Assembly: GCA_013306675.1 (NCBI GenBank)
Contig: JABLUY010000157.1
Coordinates: 28,523-92,522, forward strand
DNA: 64,000 nucleotides
From: Thraustochytrium sp. TN22
Lineage: Eukaryota > Sar > Bigyra > Thraustochytrida > Thraustochytriidae
Direction: 5' to 3'
In this document: positions 9,701 to 19,928 of the stretch, in pieces
Layout of the letters: each line of letters starts with the position of its first letter
How positions within the stretch are numbered: the first letter of the stretch is position 1
The notes under the pieces: generated by a model
Databases searched by the model: none
What the model saw: the letters and a program-made list of their open reading frames with translations, nothing else
What the model was told of the DNA's origin: nothing
Position numbers and translations under genes: made by a program

Positions 9701-12700
9701 TTATCGAAGTGGTATAAAGTGCGGCCCGGCATCGCCGAGGCGCTTGTTGGCCGCGCTGATCATCTTCTTGAGGCGCTTCTGGATCTCGTTGCGCATCTCC
9801 TCGTCCGTCATCTTCTCGGTAGTGGCCTTCTTCCCACACTTGCGGAGGGCCTCGACAAGCCCTGCGACATCGCCCCAGGCATCTAGAAAGCAGCTTCCAG
9901 GGAGCTTGCGTAAGTCTTCTGACGTGAGCGCAAGCCGGCTCTTGCCAGTCACCTTGCGTTTGCCGCCTGGGTTTTCAACCTTGAATCGCTCCAGCAGAAC
10001 CTTGTCGAAGTACTTGAGGAAGAACCTGTTGAGGGGGGGCTTGGTTCGGGACTTGCTTCGGCGCACTGGCTTATCTTCATCTTCCTCATCTTCATCTTCG
10101 CTCTCAGTCTCGACGACAGAGCGTCCGCGCTTCTTTGACTTGCCTGCGGTTGCGCTCGCGCCAGTGCCGACAAAGAGCTGGTTCCACTTCTCGTCCGTCA
10201 GGTCATCCAGAACGCCTAGGACGCGCTCCTCCGTGCGCGTGGCGTCGATGCCGAGGTTAAAGATGTCGAGCATATCGTTGAGGTTGGGCGGAGTGTCGTA
10301 TCCTCCCCGGTTGATCTCGGCCTCGAGACGCTTCGCCACATCTGCCTTGTCTGGGAGGCTCAGCTGCACGTCTTGTTGGTCGAGCCAGGCCTTGACCTGG
10401 CCAAGGGACACATGGCCCGCCCTGTCGGCGAGGCCGTCATCACCGTCCCGCTCAAACTGTGCCTGCTTCGCACGCGCCTCCCGCTCGAGCTCGACGAGCT
10501 TCTTGACGTTGGCTTGGATCGAGGCAGACTTGGCCGCCTCTGAAGCCGCCTCTAGAAAGCCCGGGATGGCCTTGTCGCCGAGCTGGAGTGCTGCGCGCTG
10601 TAACTGTGGCGTCGCCAGGATGAACTTGGAGAGAGCGTCTGGCAGCGAGACGACCGGGCGCTGTTCCTTTGGGTCTGTCCTGCCCGGGAAGGCGCTCTTG
10701 TAGAAGGGTTTGTCGTTGAACCCGTGATCGATGCGCCCCAGGCTCTGCAGAAGGCGCGTCTGATCTAGTCGCGACTCGAACTTGCGCAGGTACACCAGGT
10801 TGGTGAGCTGGATGGTGCGGCACTTGGACTCCACGTTGACCGCCTGCTTGAGCAGCTGCTTGCCCACAATGGCCAGCTTCAGAGGAAATGAATCGTAGTT
10901 GCGTCTCTCCGTGAGCGCCCCATCCTTCTTGCCGAGGCGCGCCTCGTGCAGGTGACGCGCGAGGCTAAGTGTGGCCTTGATGTCCATGAAACGTGGGATG
11001 CCAATCGCGAAGACCCCGCCGCCCACGACTTCAATCACGTTGCGGTCTTCGTCCTCGTCGTCGAGGGCGCTCAATCGTCGGTCCTTGCCCTTGCGCTTGG
11101 CCTTCTTGTCTTTGCGGCCCTTCTTGACCTTGAACTTGGCGCTGAGGATGGCTCGGGCCTCCCGCCTGGCGCGAGTGAGAATCACATTGTAAAGCTCGAA
11201 TCGATGTTCCGGCTTGAGGAGGCACTTTTGATTGGCCTCGCTGTTGTTGAGCGTGATGAAGGTGTCCACGAACTCCTCCATGTTGTCGATCTTCTTGAGC
11301 GCCTTGAGGACCTTGCTGTTGAAGTAGAGCTTCGGCTTCCTAAACTCGTCGGAGATTCGCGAGTGGTTGTAGATCGCGTACGTGATGACGGTCGCAGCAG
11401 TGTCTTCTTGCGCAGTGCCGTACTGAGCCATCCATTTGGCGATCTTGCCGTGGCCTACGTTGATGCTCATGTTCGACTCCTCGTCCTCGCGGGCACCGTA
11501 GTCGTTCAAGACGATGGTGAAGCTTGAGTGAGGCTGCTCTAGGATCATCTTGAGCTTGGTCACATAATTCTCGTCCATGGCAGTCGGCGGTCTGTTGGCG
11601 ATGACGGCACGCACAACCGCTTCCCCGGAGCCCGGCCCGTGCGCAGCGCCTGAGCCAGCTGCTGCTGCCAGCGAAAGAGCGCCAGGCGCTGCGAGAAGCC
11701 CCGTCGATGCTTTGCTTGCGCTGTCCGACTGTTCAGCAGCCTCTGCGGCTGCCGCGGCCTCCTCGTCACGCTTGAGCTTCTTGAGCCTGGCTTGCGAGAG
11801 AGGGAAATCGCTGCGCGGGAACTCCACGGTTTCTGGCTTCGTGTCGACCTTGATCTCGTCCGTATTTTCATGTGCAACAACGAGAATGCGACCGTCCTTG
11901 TCGTCCTTCTCCGGTTCTTCACTGTACGGACCATAAAGGTAGTAGCCCTGCCGTGGGAGGATGTCCACCTCCTTGAAGGCATCGCCCATGTGATTGTTCA
12001 AGACGTATTGGGCGCTCGGCGTCGCTGTCACAAAGGTGACGTCCTCCCACTGCCGTACCTCAGCTCGCACACCCTCGGCAAACTTGGTCCCGCCCATCGC
12101 TTCGTGGCTCTCATCCAGGATAAGATGCGTCGTCTCGGACTTGAACTCTTCTCCCAGTTTGCCCCGGAAAGGCTCGTCCAGGGAGCGCAGACCAGCAACA
12201 CTCGCGAGGCGCACGTTGAAGTGCACGGAAGAGTAGTCGCGGTCCTTGATGTCAGAAAGATGGATCGTCTGGTTGAGCCTGCTGAAAATGAAGGCCTTCT
12301 CCGGGAGCCACTCGCCCGTCCTCAGGCTCGTACGAAGCTTCTTGGACACCTTCGAGTGGTACTCCTTGTTCATGTCGGTCAGCGCACTCTCCATGTCGCG
12401 ATACGCCGCAACCTGTGAGTTCGCAAGCACTACAACATGCTTGCGATGCACGCCGCCGTGCATGAAGCCACGCAGGAAGATAGCGCGCCGCGTCTTGCCG
12501 CCCTGCATGATGCAAGAGACCACCGCGCGTCCGCGGCGCCAGAAGGTCTTGAACACTTCCGACGTTGGGTCAACGAGGTCTGCTGCCTCGAAGTCGTCCG
12601 CCATCATGACGTAGCCGATGCGAATGTGGATGATCGAGCGCAGCTTCTCCTCATTGTTTGCGCGCGGCGCCTCCAGCAGGCTCCCGATCTCTTCTATCAC

Positions 12701-13804
12701 AGGGACGCACTCCAGGTAGGCTTCATCGCCCATCTTGAACGCCTTGCCGACCGACTTATCGTCAAAGCGCACGCCAGCGAAGTAGCCGCGACCGAACGCC
12801 CTATCCAAGTCCGACTCCTGCTGCTCCTCGGAGTCAGACCCACTCGATTCGTCACTCGAGTCGTTGGCATCCTCGTACTGAGAGTCCGAGTCGTCGCTAA
12901 TGCTCCCAATGGACTGGCTGTCCGAGGAGTCATCGGACTCATCGGCACCCGGACTCGAGCCTTTGACATCGGGCACAGTATCTTGCGTGCTGCCCTCGCC
13001 ACCGGCCACTTCCACGACATCTTTCATGGGCTCGCCGGTGAAGGTGACCTCACAGGGGGGCGCGGCAGGGGCAGGGCCGATCGCGACGCGGCTGCGGCCG
13101 GCTACGTCAAGCGTCTGCTGCAAGGATTCTAGCTTTGAGTGCGACAGAGCGTCCGCGCCGAGCCGCAGCTCAGCAAGCGTACGCCCTTCGCTGCGCCGTG
13201 TCAGCGCCGCCTCGACGAGCTTTTCAGTTGCGGACGGCCCAATGTCGTTGTCGTCGCAAAAGACCCGTTGCAGCGCGCTAGCCGGGTGCACAAGCGCCTT
13301 GCAAAGCTCTTCTGCGGCGTCGTCCTCGAGTCCACAACCGGCAACGTCCAGCGTCGTGAGCTTGACGGCCGCTGCAAAAAAGTAGTCCGCCTGCAGGCCG
13401 CAGAGGTCGTTGCGCGCCAGACGGAGCTCGCGAAGACGCACGTTCGCGTTCTCCTTCAGAAGCTGCGCCACGAATCTCGCGCCTTCCGCAGAGACCTCGT
13501 TCGCGCTCAGGTCCAGCACCTCGACACGCGAGCCGGGCAGACCCTTGATTAAAATATCCAGCGCGCGATCGTCCACCTTATTGTTCGCCAGCTCCAGCAC
13601 GCGGACCTTGCAGCCCTCCTGCGCCAGCACGCCTCGCAGTACCTTGAGGTCGAAGGCGCCCAGGCACAGCCCCGCGCCGCGCACGTGCTCCAGCTCACCC
13701 AGGTGCCGGCACACGAGCCCTTCGTACCGCTCCGCGAGCCGCACGAGCAGCAGCCGCGCCGTTACCGCCGAGGCTTCTGCGCCGGCGCCGACGCCGCTGT
13801 CCAT
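9701..13804 (-). CDS. LRR - Z1-type SF2 helicase fusion, copy A2
   Basis: A 1367-residue paralogue of A1 with the same order: leucine-rich repeats, acidic Ser/Asp linker, helicase N-lobe with QGGKT (K437), the LILDES box and TATPSAQ, then a second lobe with VVGGGVFAIGIP and LQSLGRI. All helicase motifs are intact, so the protein is probably an active NTPase (inference). The first copy of the C-terminal module (from S1133) is present. Instead of the A1 second copy, the tail reads LNRFFLKYFDKVLLERFK and ends in a Lys-rich helix. The start at 13804 is the position equivalent to the A1 start. The frame is open to 14122, but that extension is poly-Ala/Arg and would overlap the shared promoter. It ends 42 bp from the B1 stop. 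Confidence 0.8.
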   Translation of the reverse strand: MDSGVGAGAEASAVTARLLLVRLAERYEGLVCRHLGELEHVRGAGLCLGAFDLKVLRGVLAQEGCKVRVLELANNKVDDRALDILIKGLPGSRVEVLDLSANEVSAEGARFVAQLLKENANVRLRELRLARNDLCGLQADYFFAAAVKLTTLDVAGCGLEDDAAEELCKALVHPASALQRVFCDDNDIGPSATEKLVEAALTRRSEGRTLAELRLGADALSHSKLESLQQTLDVAGRSRVAIGPAPAAPPCEVTFTGEPMKDVVEVAGGEGSTQDTVPDVKGSSPGADESDDSSDSQSIGSISDDSDSQYEDANDSSDESSGSDSEEQQESDLDRAFGRGYFAGVRFDDKSVGKAFKMGDEAYLECVPVIEEIGSLLEAPRANNEEKLRSIIHIRIGYVMMADDFEAADLVDPTSEVFKTFWRRGRAVVSCIMQGGKTRRAIFLRGFMHGGVHRKHVVVLANSQVAAYRDMESALTDMNKEYHSKVSKKLRTSLRTGEWLPEKAFIFSRLNQTIHLSDIKDRDYSSVHFNVRLASVAGLRSLDEPFRGKLGEEFKSETTHLILDESHEAMGGTKFAEGVRAEVRQWEDVTFVTATPSAQYVLNNHMGDAFKEVDILPRQGYYLYGPYSEEPEKDDKDGRILVVAHENTDEIKVDTKPETVEFPRSDFPLSQARLKKLKRDEEAAAAAEAAEQSDSASKASTGLLAAPGALSLAAAAGSGAAHGPGSGEAVVRAVIANRPPTAMDENYVTKLKMILEQPHSSFTIVLNDYGAREDEESNMSINVGHGKIAKWMAQYGTAQEDTAATVITYAIYNHSRISDEFRKPKLYFNSKVLKALKKIDNMEEFVDTFITLNNSEANQKCLLKPEHRFELYNVILTRARREARAILSAKFKVKKGRKDKKAKRKGKDRRLSALDDEDEDRNVIEVVGGGVFAIGIPRFMDIKATLSLARHLHEARLGKKDGALTERRNYDSFPLKLAIVGKQLLKQAVNVESKCRTIQLTNLVYLRKFESRLDQTRLLQSLGRIDHGFNDKPFYKSAFPGRTDPKEQRPVVSLPDALSKFILATPQLQRAALQLGDKAIPGFLEAASEAAKSASIQANVKKLVELEREARAKQAQFERDGDDGLADRAGHVSLGQVKAWLDQQDVQLSLPDKADVAKRLEAEINRGGYDTPPNLNDMLDIFNLGIDATRTEERVLGVLDDLTDEKWNQLFVGTGASATAGKSKKRGRSVVETESEDEDEEDEDKPVRRSKSRTKPPLNRFFLKYFDKVLLERFKVENPGGKRKVTGKSRLALTSEDLRKLPGSCFLDAWGDVAGLVEALRKCGKKATTEKMTDEEMRNEIQKRLKKMISAANKRLGDAGPHFIPLR

Positions 13805-13992
13805 GCACGCGAGCGGGCCTACTGCACCGGCCGCGTCAACAACCTTCGAGTCAACCTGAGCGGAGGTCGCGAAGCAGCGTCTGCACGCGCCGCGGCCCGG
13901 TCGTCCAGGGCGACCGCGCGGCCGCTGTCCTCGCTGCCGGGCCACCACTCTGCACGCGCTCAGCGCTCGCGCTCTCGGACGCCGCGGCGCGC

Positions 13993-14034
<42 letters not shown>

Positions 14035-14146
14035 GTCTGGGCAGCAAGCTTTGAGGTCTGCCCGACCGACGAACCTGCGGCGCTCCTCTTTCAGCTTTCA
14101 GCTCTTTCGCGCAAATATCCATCTGAGGTCGTCATCACCCTTGGCT
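13805..14146. promoter_or_regulatory. Candidate bidirectional promoter of A2/B2
   Basis: 342 bp lie between the divergent A2 and B2 start codons. The region contains a GCC-type triplet run at about 13990-14030, which is why both frames read through it as poly-Ala or poly-Arg. I see no clear core promoter element. Its counterpart is 7607-8014. Confidence 0.5.
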
Positions 14147-15394
14147 ATGGCATCGCCCGCGGGCCCGTCAGCTGCGCAGCCCGCCGGCGCGGCGGCGGAG
14201 CTGGCGCCGCCGCCCTGGCCTGAGTCGCCGCCGCCACCGCCGTCGGCGCCACCGGACACGAACGGCCTAGACTCGGACATGGGCGCCGGGCAGCGTGCTT
14301 ACCTTCACGAGGACTACGATACGCTCGACCTGCTCGGAATCCATAAGAAACAACAGCAAGAGGGAGAGCACGAGCAAAGGCAGGGCGCGGAGGACCGAAG
14401 CCTGATGGACTTCTTCATCCAGGAGGCGCAAAGATCTGACGATGGCGGGGAGGACCCTCTCGAGACGGCGCGCACGCTCTCGCACCGCGCGTTCGCGGCA
14501 CTCGGGCGGCACTTCGAGACCGCCAGCCGCGACGAGGCCTTTGAGGCCGTCGATCAGGTTGCCAATGCGGTCAAACAGCTCGCCATTTATCTCCATGGCG
14601 CGTCGGTGCGCACACCGGCCGAGGTCCGCCAGGACGTGGAGAATTCGCGGCAATATGTGGACTTTGCTCGCGTCGAGCCACGCATGAGGTTCAACCGGGT
14701 TCTGCGTCATCTGGAGCCTCGGGTACGAGGGGCTCCATGGCTCAAGATTACGTCGCACCACGTGTACGCGCTGCTGGCGCGCCGAATGGGAAGTGATCCT
14801 CAGGAATACTGGAAGGGCGCGGGCCGAGGGAAGGCCGGAATCAATCGGGCGATGCGCAATTGTCTCCAGAGTCCTGCGAACAGGACTCTGTTCCAGATTG
14901 CACTCATGATGCATGTACAGCCAGAGCCCGTCAGGAAGGCCTGGAATCAAGCCGGGCTGCCGGCGAATGAGTCCTACTTCATTGTGGAGCCTAGTGGCGC
15001 GTGCAGCGAAACCGCTTTTCAGGCCGCTACTCGTATCCCGGGGGACGACGCCCACGTGAGACAGAATGGCTGCCTCCTCGTGCCCATGTGCGAGCACCTG
15101 TATCTCATCGGCCCTGCTTTCAACGGCAATACTTGCGAGCACTGCGTGAATTGGTTCATCGACGAGCGGTACAAGAAGTACGGGCGGTGCTGCAGAGACG
15201 TGGCCGACGGCGGCGCCAAGGCTCCCGATGTCCTTTCCCTGGAAGTTCTCGACGATATCCTAGTCCACGCGGAGCAAGCGCTTTCCGGTTGCAGCGTCTT
15301 TACTCTCAGCAAGCTTCTTGGAGACCTTGCTTGCTCCATTCCCGGCCTGCAGAAAGCCACCGAGACCGCCTACAAGCGCCGAGATGCGCAGTAG
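14147..15394 (+). CDS. Orphan Cys/His-cluster protein, copy B2
   Basis: A 415-residue paralogue of B1. The Pro/Ala-rich N-terminus is shorter and lacks the 40-residue repeats. From ETARTLSHRAFAAL onward it aligns with B1: VDQVANAVKQL, VYALLARRM, NRTLFQIALMM, and the cluster C315-x-H317 ... C330-E-H332-C333 ... C348-C349. The spacing of the cysteines and histidines is the same as in B1, which argues for a structural or metal-binding role. The start at 14147 (MASPAG) is the first ATG after the non-conserved upstream frame that opens at 13685. No known domain is recognised. It is divergent from A2. Confidence 0.75.
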   Translation: MASPAGPSAAQPAGAAAELAPPPWPESPPPPPSAPPDTNGLDSDMGAGQRAYLHEDYDTLDLLGIHKKQQQEGEHEQRQGAEDRSLMDFFIQEAQRSDDGGEDPLETARTLSHRAFAALGRHFETASRDEAFEAVDQVANAVKQLAIYLHGASVRTPAEVRQDVENSRQYVDFARVEPRMRFNRVLRHLEPRVRGAPWLKITSHHVYALLARRMGSDPQEYWKGAGRGKAGINRAMRNCLQSPANRTLFQIALMMHVQPEPVRKAWNQAGLPANESYFIVEPSGACSETAFQAATRIPGDDAHVRQNGCLLVPMCEHLYLIGPAFNGNTCEHCVNWFIDERYKKYGRCCRDVADGGAKAPDVLSLEVLDDILVHAEQALSGCSVFTLSKLLGDLACSIPGLQKATETAYKRRDAQ

Positions 15395-16610
15395 ATTGTT
15401 CAAAACATTCGTAAATACGGGGCTCTTGTATTGGCTTGGCATGCGGGTTCCAGGTGCGATACCACTGTGGTACCCTATCCACAACTCTTTTTCAGGCATG
15501 TGGCAAACGAGAGTTTGAAAATAGCGTGACGCCTGCAGCCAGCGCTTCAAGCGCCGATCAAGGAACCTTTGCGTCGTGTCGGCACAATGCGCTTATTCTG
15601 CCTGGCCGGCGCTTCGTGACGACGTCAAAGCCTGCTCTTGCCTTGGAGCGGAGCAAACAAACCTCTGCCTCCAGAGCCGATCCCTCGCCACGTCCTCGCA
15701 AACTCTCTCTCCACCCTCCACCACGGCATGGCACGGCCAGCCAAGCGTCGACGCCCGGCGGCGTCCGCTGCGCCGTGGTCGCGACCGCCGGTGCCAGTGA
15801 GGTCTTTCCCTCTGGTCCCGACACCGGCGTCCCCGCCATGCGGCCACCCAGCCCCCTTCGCACACCCACACAGCGTCCATGCCCGTGCTCCTGATGGTGA
15901 CCATGACTGCCCGTGTCCTCCGAGTCCGGCGGCGGCCTCGCGCGAGGCGCGGCGCACCCGGTGGCCGCGGCCCCAGGCACGCGCGGGGCGGCGCCGCGGG
16001 CCCGCGGCGGCGCGCGCGGGCCCGGGCGCGGCGGCGCGCAGCGGGTCCTCTGGCACGCGCCCGCTGCGGTCACCTTCGTCATCAAGGTCCATGCCCGCCA
16101 GTGGCATGCATAACCTCATCGCCCAGTCCACTCGCGGCGGGCACGGCTCGCTGCGCGGCGGCGGCGGCGGGGGGCGCTGCGCTGCGCTGCGCTGCGCTGC
16201 GCTGCGCACGCGGCCGCTCGCTCGAGCCCGGCCGCGCCCGGCTCGCGGCGCGGCGGCGCCGGCATGGCGGGGGCACGGCGGCATGGCGGCATGACGGCCG
16301 CGCCCGCGGTGGAGTCGCGCGCGGCGGCGGCGGCGGCGGCGCGCGGCGCGCGCGGGCGCGAGCGCGGGAGCCCCCGCGCCGCGCCGCGCGGCGGCGCGCG
16401 CCGGCCAGGCCCAGGGCCCGCGCGCGCGGCGCGCGCGGCGCGGCGAAGCTCTGTGCGGCGCATCGCAGCAGGCCGCGGCGCAGCAGAGGCGCGCGAGCGG
16501 GCGGGCGCACGCCGGGCAGAGGCGCGCGCGCGGGGCGGCGGCGGCGCGCGCGGGGCGGCGGCGCGGCGGCGGGCCCGGGCCCGGGCGCCGCTGCGCGGCG
16601 CACGGCCGGC
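15395..16610. other. Intergenic region upstream of receptor gene 1
   Basis: About 1.2 kb without a supported gene. It becomes extremely GC-rich toward the receptor and holds a GCTGC-type pentanucleotide run near 16171-16206. The receptor frame is open from 15879, but that 244-codon extension is Arg/Ala/Gly low complexity and precedes a good signal peptide, so it is probably untranslated. Confidence 0.5.
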
Positions 16611-18440
16611 ATGCGGTCGCGGCGCGGCGGCGCGGTGGCCAGATCGGTTGCGGCGGCGGCGCGGGTGGCCGCGGCGGCGGTGCTGGTGCTGAGCGCGCAG
16701 GGCGAGGCGGCCGGGCAGACGGACACAGACACGTTCTCGGAGGGGCAGCAGAAGGCGATCGCGTGGACGCCCAGGTTCACCGGCGCGCTGTCGCTGGTTG
16801 GGTCGGTGTCGATCTTGGTGTCCATCGTGCGTAGGGTGCGGGGCGGCGAGGAGTCGCGGCAGTACCACCGGATCCTCTTCATGATGAGCATCTTCGACCT
16901 GCTGGGGTCGGCGTGGTTCTTCGCGTCGGCCTGGCCCATGCCGCGCGACACGGCCGACGTGTACGGCGCCATCGGGAACGTGACCACGTGCACGGTGCAG
17001 GGCTTCTTCCTGCAGTTCAACCTGGCGGTGCCTTTCTACTACACCTTTCTGTCCATCAACTACGTGCTGGCCATCCGCTACGAGTGGCGCGAGCATCGCC
17101 TGCGCCGTATTGAGCCCTACATGCACGCCTTGGCCATTCTCTTCCCGCTCGGGACGGCCTGCGCGGCTGCCGGGCTCACGCTCTTCAACGCGGCGGGCCA
17201 GTGGTGCTGGATCGCCAAGTACCCGCTGAGCTGCACCAGCTCGTCGGACGTGGACGAGGCCAACGCGAGTGTGGCCGAGTCCTGCTCGCGCGGCGACAAC
17301 GCGGCCATCTACCAGTGGGCCTTCTTCTACGCGCCGCTCTGGCTGCTCATGCTTGTTGCGCTCGTGTCCATGGTGCTCGTCTATCTGCACGTCTTCCAGC
17401 AGGAGAAGCGCGTGTCTCGCTTCGTGGCGCAGGACGTCACCAGCAGCCGCCGCTCTTTCCGCAAGTCGCAGCTCGTCGCGGTGCAGGGCGCGCTCTACGT
17501 GGCCTGTTTCTATCTGACCTGGATCTTTGGCACCATCAACCGCCTGTACCAGACCGCCACGATGCAGTCCAACTTTGCGCTCACATTTCTGCACTGCTTC
17601 TTCGTGCCGCTGCAGGGCTTTCTCAACTTCTTCGTCTACATCCGCCCGCGCTTTTACCACAGCGACTCCACCTATCGCGGCCTGCAGCACGTTTTGCACG
17701 TGCTCAGCTGCCCCTGCATGCCGGGCAACGCCTCGCCCAACAAGAGCTTCAATACGGGTCGCAGCGGCGAAAACGCGGCCCAGGGCCCCAACCCGGCCGC
17801 CAACGGGAACTCCGACGACGGCTCTGCCAAGCGCGCCAAGAATGGCGTGCGCTTTGCGTCGTTGCTCCGCAAGCATCAGACGGAAGCCAACGGCGACACG
17901 GGCGTGCACAGCAGCTCCAATAGCGTGCAAGAAATTCTGCGCTCTGCCGATGTCATCTCTCGCGCGCGCCCCGAGAACTCCACCCAGTCCTCAAGTCCCA
18001 ACAGCACGGCGCGCGCCGACCCGCTCCTCGAGGAGGACCTGGAGCAGGTCACAATACTGACCACCGCCGAGGCCGCCACCGGCGCTGATAGCGGCGAAGG
18101 CGGCGAGATTGAAAGGAGAGACAGCGAGGGGGGTGACGTTGTGCTGGACGCCGGCGAGGCCCTCAACAGCGAGGAGGCCGCCCTTGTGCGCGCGCTCGAC
18201 CGCGCTCAGGCCGCCGGGGAGGGGGCGGAAGAGGCCCCTTCGCCGCCCAGGCCGCCCGCGCCCATGCTGCGCACCGCGAGCGGCACCGACGACGAACAAC
18301 CAACCGACCTCGACGACGGCGAGGAAGAGGAGGAGGAGGTGGCGGAGGAGGCGGAGGCGGCGGAGGCGGCGGAGGAGGAGGGTATCGGGTCAGCCTCTGA
18401 CTACGCCAAGGCGTCCTCCACGACCATGCAACTGACCTGA
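16611..18440 (+). CDS. Seven-helix receptor, class E (cAMP-receptor)-like, copy 1
   Basis: A 609-residue protein. Starting at 16611 gives a clean signal peptide (Arg-rich start, then an Ala/Val core ending near GEAAGQ). Seven hydrophobic segments follow: TM1 around ALSLVGSVSILVSIV, then segments around ILFMMSIFDLLG, FLQFNLAVPFYYTFL, ALAILFPLGTACAAAG, WLLMLVALVSMVLVYL, VACFYLTWIFGTI and FVPLQGFLNFFVYI. The conserved CTVQGFFLQF before TM3 and a WCWI motif in the second outer loop are features of the Dictyostelium cAMP-receptor/GCR1-like group (family knowledge). The ~250-residue cytoplasmic tail is Ser/Asn-rich and ends in a Glu/Ala run. It is probably a G-protein-coupled plasma membrane receptor; the ligand is unknown. 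A paralogue lies at 19929-21321 on the same strand. Confidence 0.8.
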   Translation: MRSRRGGAVARSVAAAARVAAAAVLVLSAQGEAAGQTDTDTFSEGQQKAIAWTPRFTGALSLVGSVSILVSIVRRVRGGEESRQYHRILFMMSIFDLLGSAWFFASAWPMPRDTADVYGAIGNVTTCTVQGFFLQFNLAVPFYYTFLSINYVLAIRYEWREHRLRRIEPYMHALAILFPLGTACAAAGLTLFNAAGQWCWIAKYPLSCTSSSDVDEANASVAESCSRGDNAAIYQWAFFYAPLWLLMLVALVSMVLVYLHVFQQEKRVSRFVAQDVTSSRRSFRKSQLVAVQGALYVACFYLTWIFGTINRLYQTATMQSNFALTFLHCFFVPLQGFLNFFVYIRPRFYHSDSTYRGLQHVLHVLSCPCMPGNASPNKSFNTGRSGENAAQGPNPAANGNSDDGSAKRAKNGVRFASLLRKHQTEANGDTGVHSSSNSVQEILRSADVISRARPENSTQSSSPNSTARADPLLEEDLEQVTILTTAEAATGADSGEGGEIERRDSEGGDVVLDAGEALNSEEAALVRALDRAQAAGEGAEEAPSPPRPPAPMLRTASGTDDEQPTDLDDGEEEEEEVAEEAEAAEAAEEEGIGSASDYAKASSTTMQLT

Positions 18441-19928
18441 TGATTACCTCGCATCGCGTCCCCGGCACCGTCTTTCGTCCCCTTCGGGCTCCCTGTGACC
18501 TCACCCGCGACCGAATGCCTCCGCGCCGTATGCGCCGTACGCGCCTCGCTCGCCGCCGCACGCAGGCTCCCTCACCGCCTGCCGCCCCGGAGTAGCCACA
18601 GGCTCCCCGCTTTGACGCTGTACAGTACAATGATGTCCCGTGTTCGTGTTCTTGTGGACGGCCCTGGCCGGGGCCAAAGCCTGGCGACTGGGCCGAGACC
18701 CGGCAGGAGGGCCTGGTCAGCAGCCAGCTCTGGCGCGCGCTACGCTCTCTGTCGCTCCAGCTCCAGCTCCAGCTCCAGCCCATGACCAGGCTCAGCCTGG
18801 CGACTTGGTGCGCACCGGGGCCGCTGCGGCCGCCTCACACTGTCCTCTGCCTCACTGCCACTGCAGCCAGCCTGACTCAGCTGCCTGAGCACGGCGTGCC
18901 ACACTGCCACAGTGCCACGGTAAACATTGACGTCCCCGGCACAGCCTGCGCACTGGCGGGCATTTGCGAGTCTTGCGAGTCTTGCGAGTCCGTCTTGCCG
19001 CGCGCCGCGCGCCGCGGCCGCAGTGCGCCGCGTGCGCTCCACGACATGCCGCACGTCGCCGGCCGGCAGGCCCCAGCCGGCGCTGGCCTCCCTCGCGAGC
19101 GCGAGCGTCCGCGTACGGGGACTCGGTCGGGTGCCCGGCGAGAGCGAGCATGGAGCAGCGGAGCTGGAACTGATGGCCCAAGCGCCCCAGCTCTGAGCCT
19201 TGGGCGCAGCGCCCGGCCCGGGCGCGCCGCGACTGCCCCTCTGGCCCTGGGACTCCGCGAGGTCAGCCCGAGTCTAGAACCGGCACGCGGCGCGCGCCGA
19301 GCGCCGTCCCGAGCTCGCACGCGGCGCCGCGCCAGGGCCGGCGCGCGCCTTCCCTGCCGAGCCTTCTTCGGTGGTGCGGCGGCGACAGTGAAGCGGCGGC
19401 GTGTGCTCGCTTCTCCAGCAGGCAAGCAGGCAGGCAAGCAGGCAGGCAGGCAGCAGCAGCGGCAGTCGCAGAACCAGAGCGCGCCGGCGCCGGCGGTGCG
19501 GCGGCGGCAGCAGCGGCAGCCGCGCCCGCCCGCCCGTCGGCCGCAGCCGACGCGAGACGCGACGCGACGCGCCGCAGAGCGGCGGCATCGCTCGAGCGGC
19601 CTCGGCGCGGCCGCCGTCGCCACTGTCGCGCGGCAGCCAGCCAGCCAGCGCACCCAGCCAGCCAGCTAGCTCGTAGCCGACGGCAGCCGCGCGCGCGCGG
19701 GCACGCCTGCGCGGCCGCGCCGCCCGCGCGCACGCCTGCGCGCCCGCCCGCCGCCCGCCCGCGCCTCGCTGCGCCTCGCTGTGCGCTGGGTGCGGCACGC
19801 GCTCAACGCGGCGCGGCCCAGCGCGGCGCGTGCAGCGAGCAAGCGTGCCGCTAGCTAGCTAGCTCGCTAGGAGGAGCGACGCGCGTGGAGAGCGCGCGCG
19901 GCGCGGGGCTTGTGCGCAGCGCAGGAGC
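18441..19928. other. Intergenic region between the two receptor genes
   Basis: About 1.5 kb with no supported gene; the longest plus-strand frame is Arg/Ala/Ser low complexity. It contains a CAGG/CAAG tetranucleotide tract near 19419-19458, GCTAGC near 19661-19670 and a TAGCTAGCTAG run at 19850-19870, just upstream of receptor gene 2. Confidence 0.5.

Larger units (their letters stand above)
9701..15394. repeat. Tandem duplicated two-gene cassette, unit 2 (A2/B2)
   Basis: Second unit of the duplicated divergent pair, in the same orientation as unit 1. The A coding part is highly similar to unit 1 over the LRR and helicase regions but not at the C-terminus. The B N-termini differ in both length and composition. 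The duplication is therefore old enough for the ends of the proteins to have diverged. Confidence 0.9.

Noticed and set aside
15879-16610. N-terminal extension of receptor copy 1
   Set aside because: 244 residues of Arg/Ala/Gly low complexity before a good signal peptide. A cleavable signal peptide must be at the N-terminus, so translation most likely starts at 16611.
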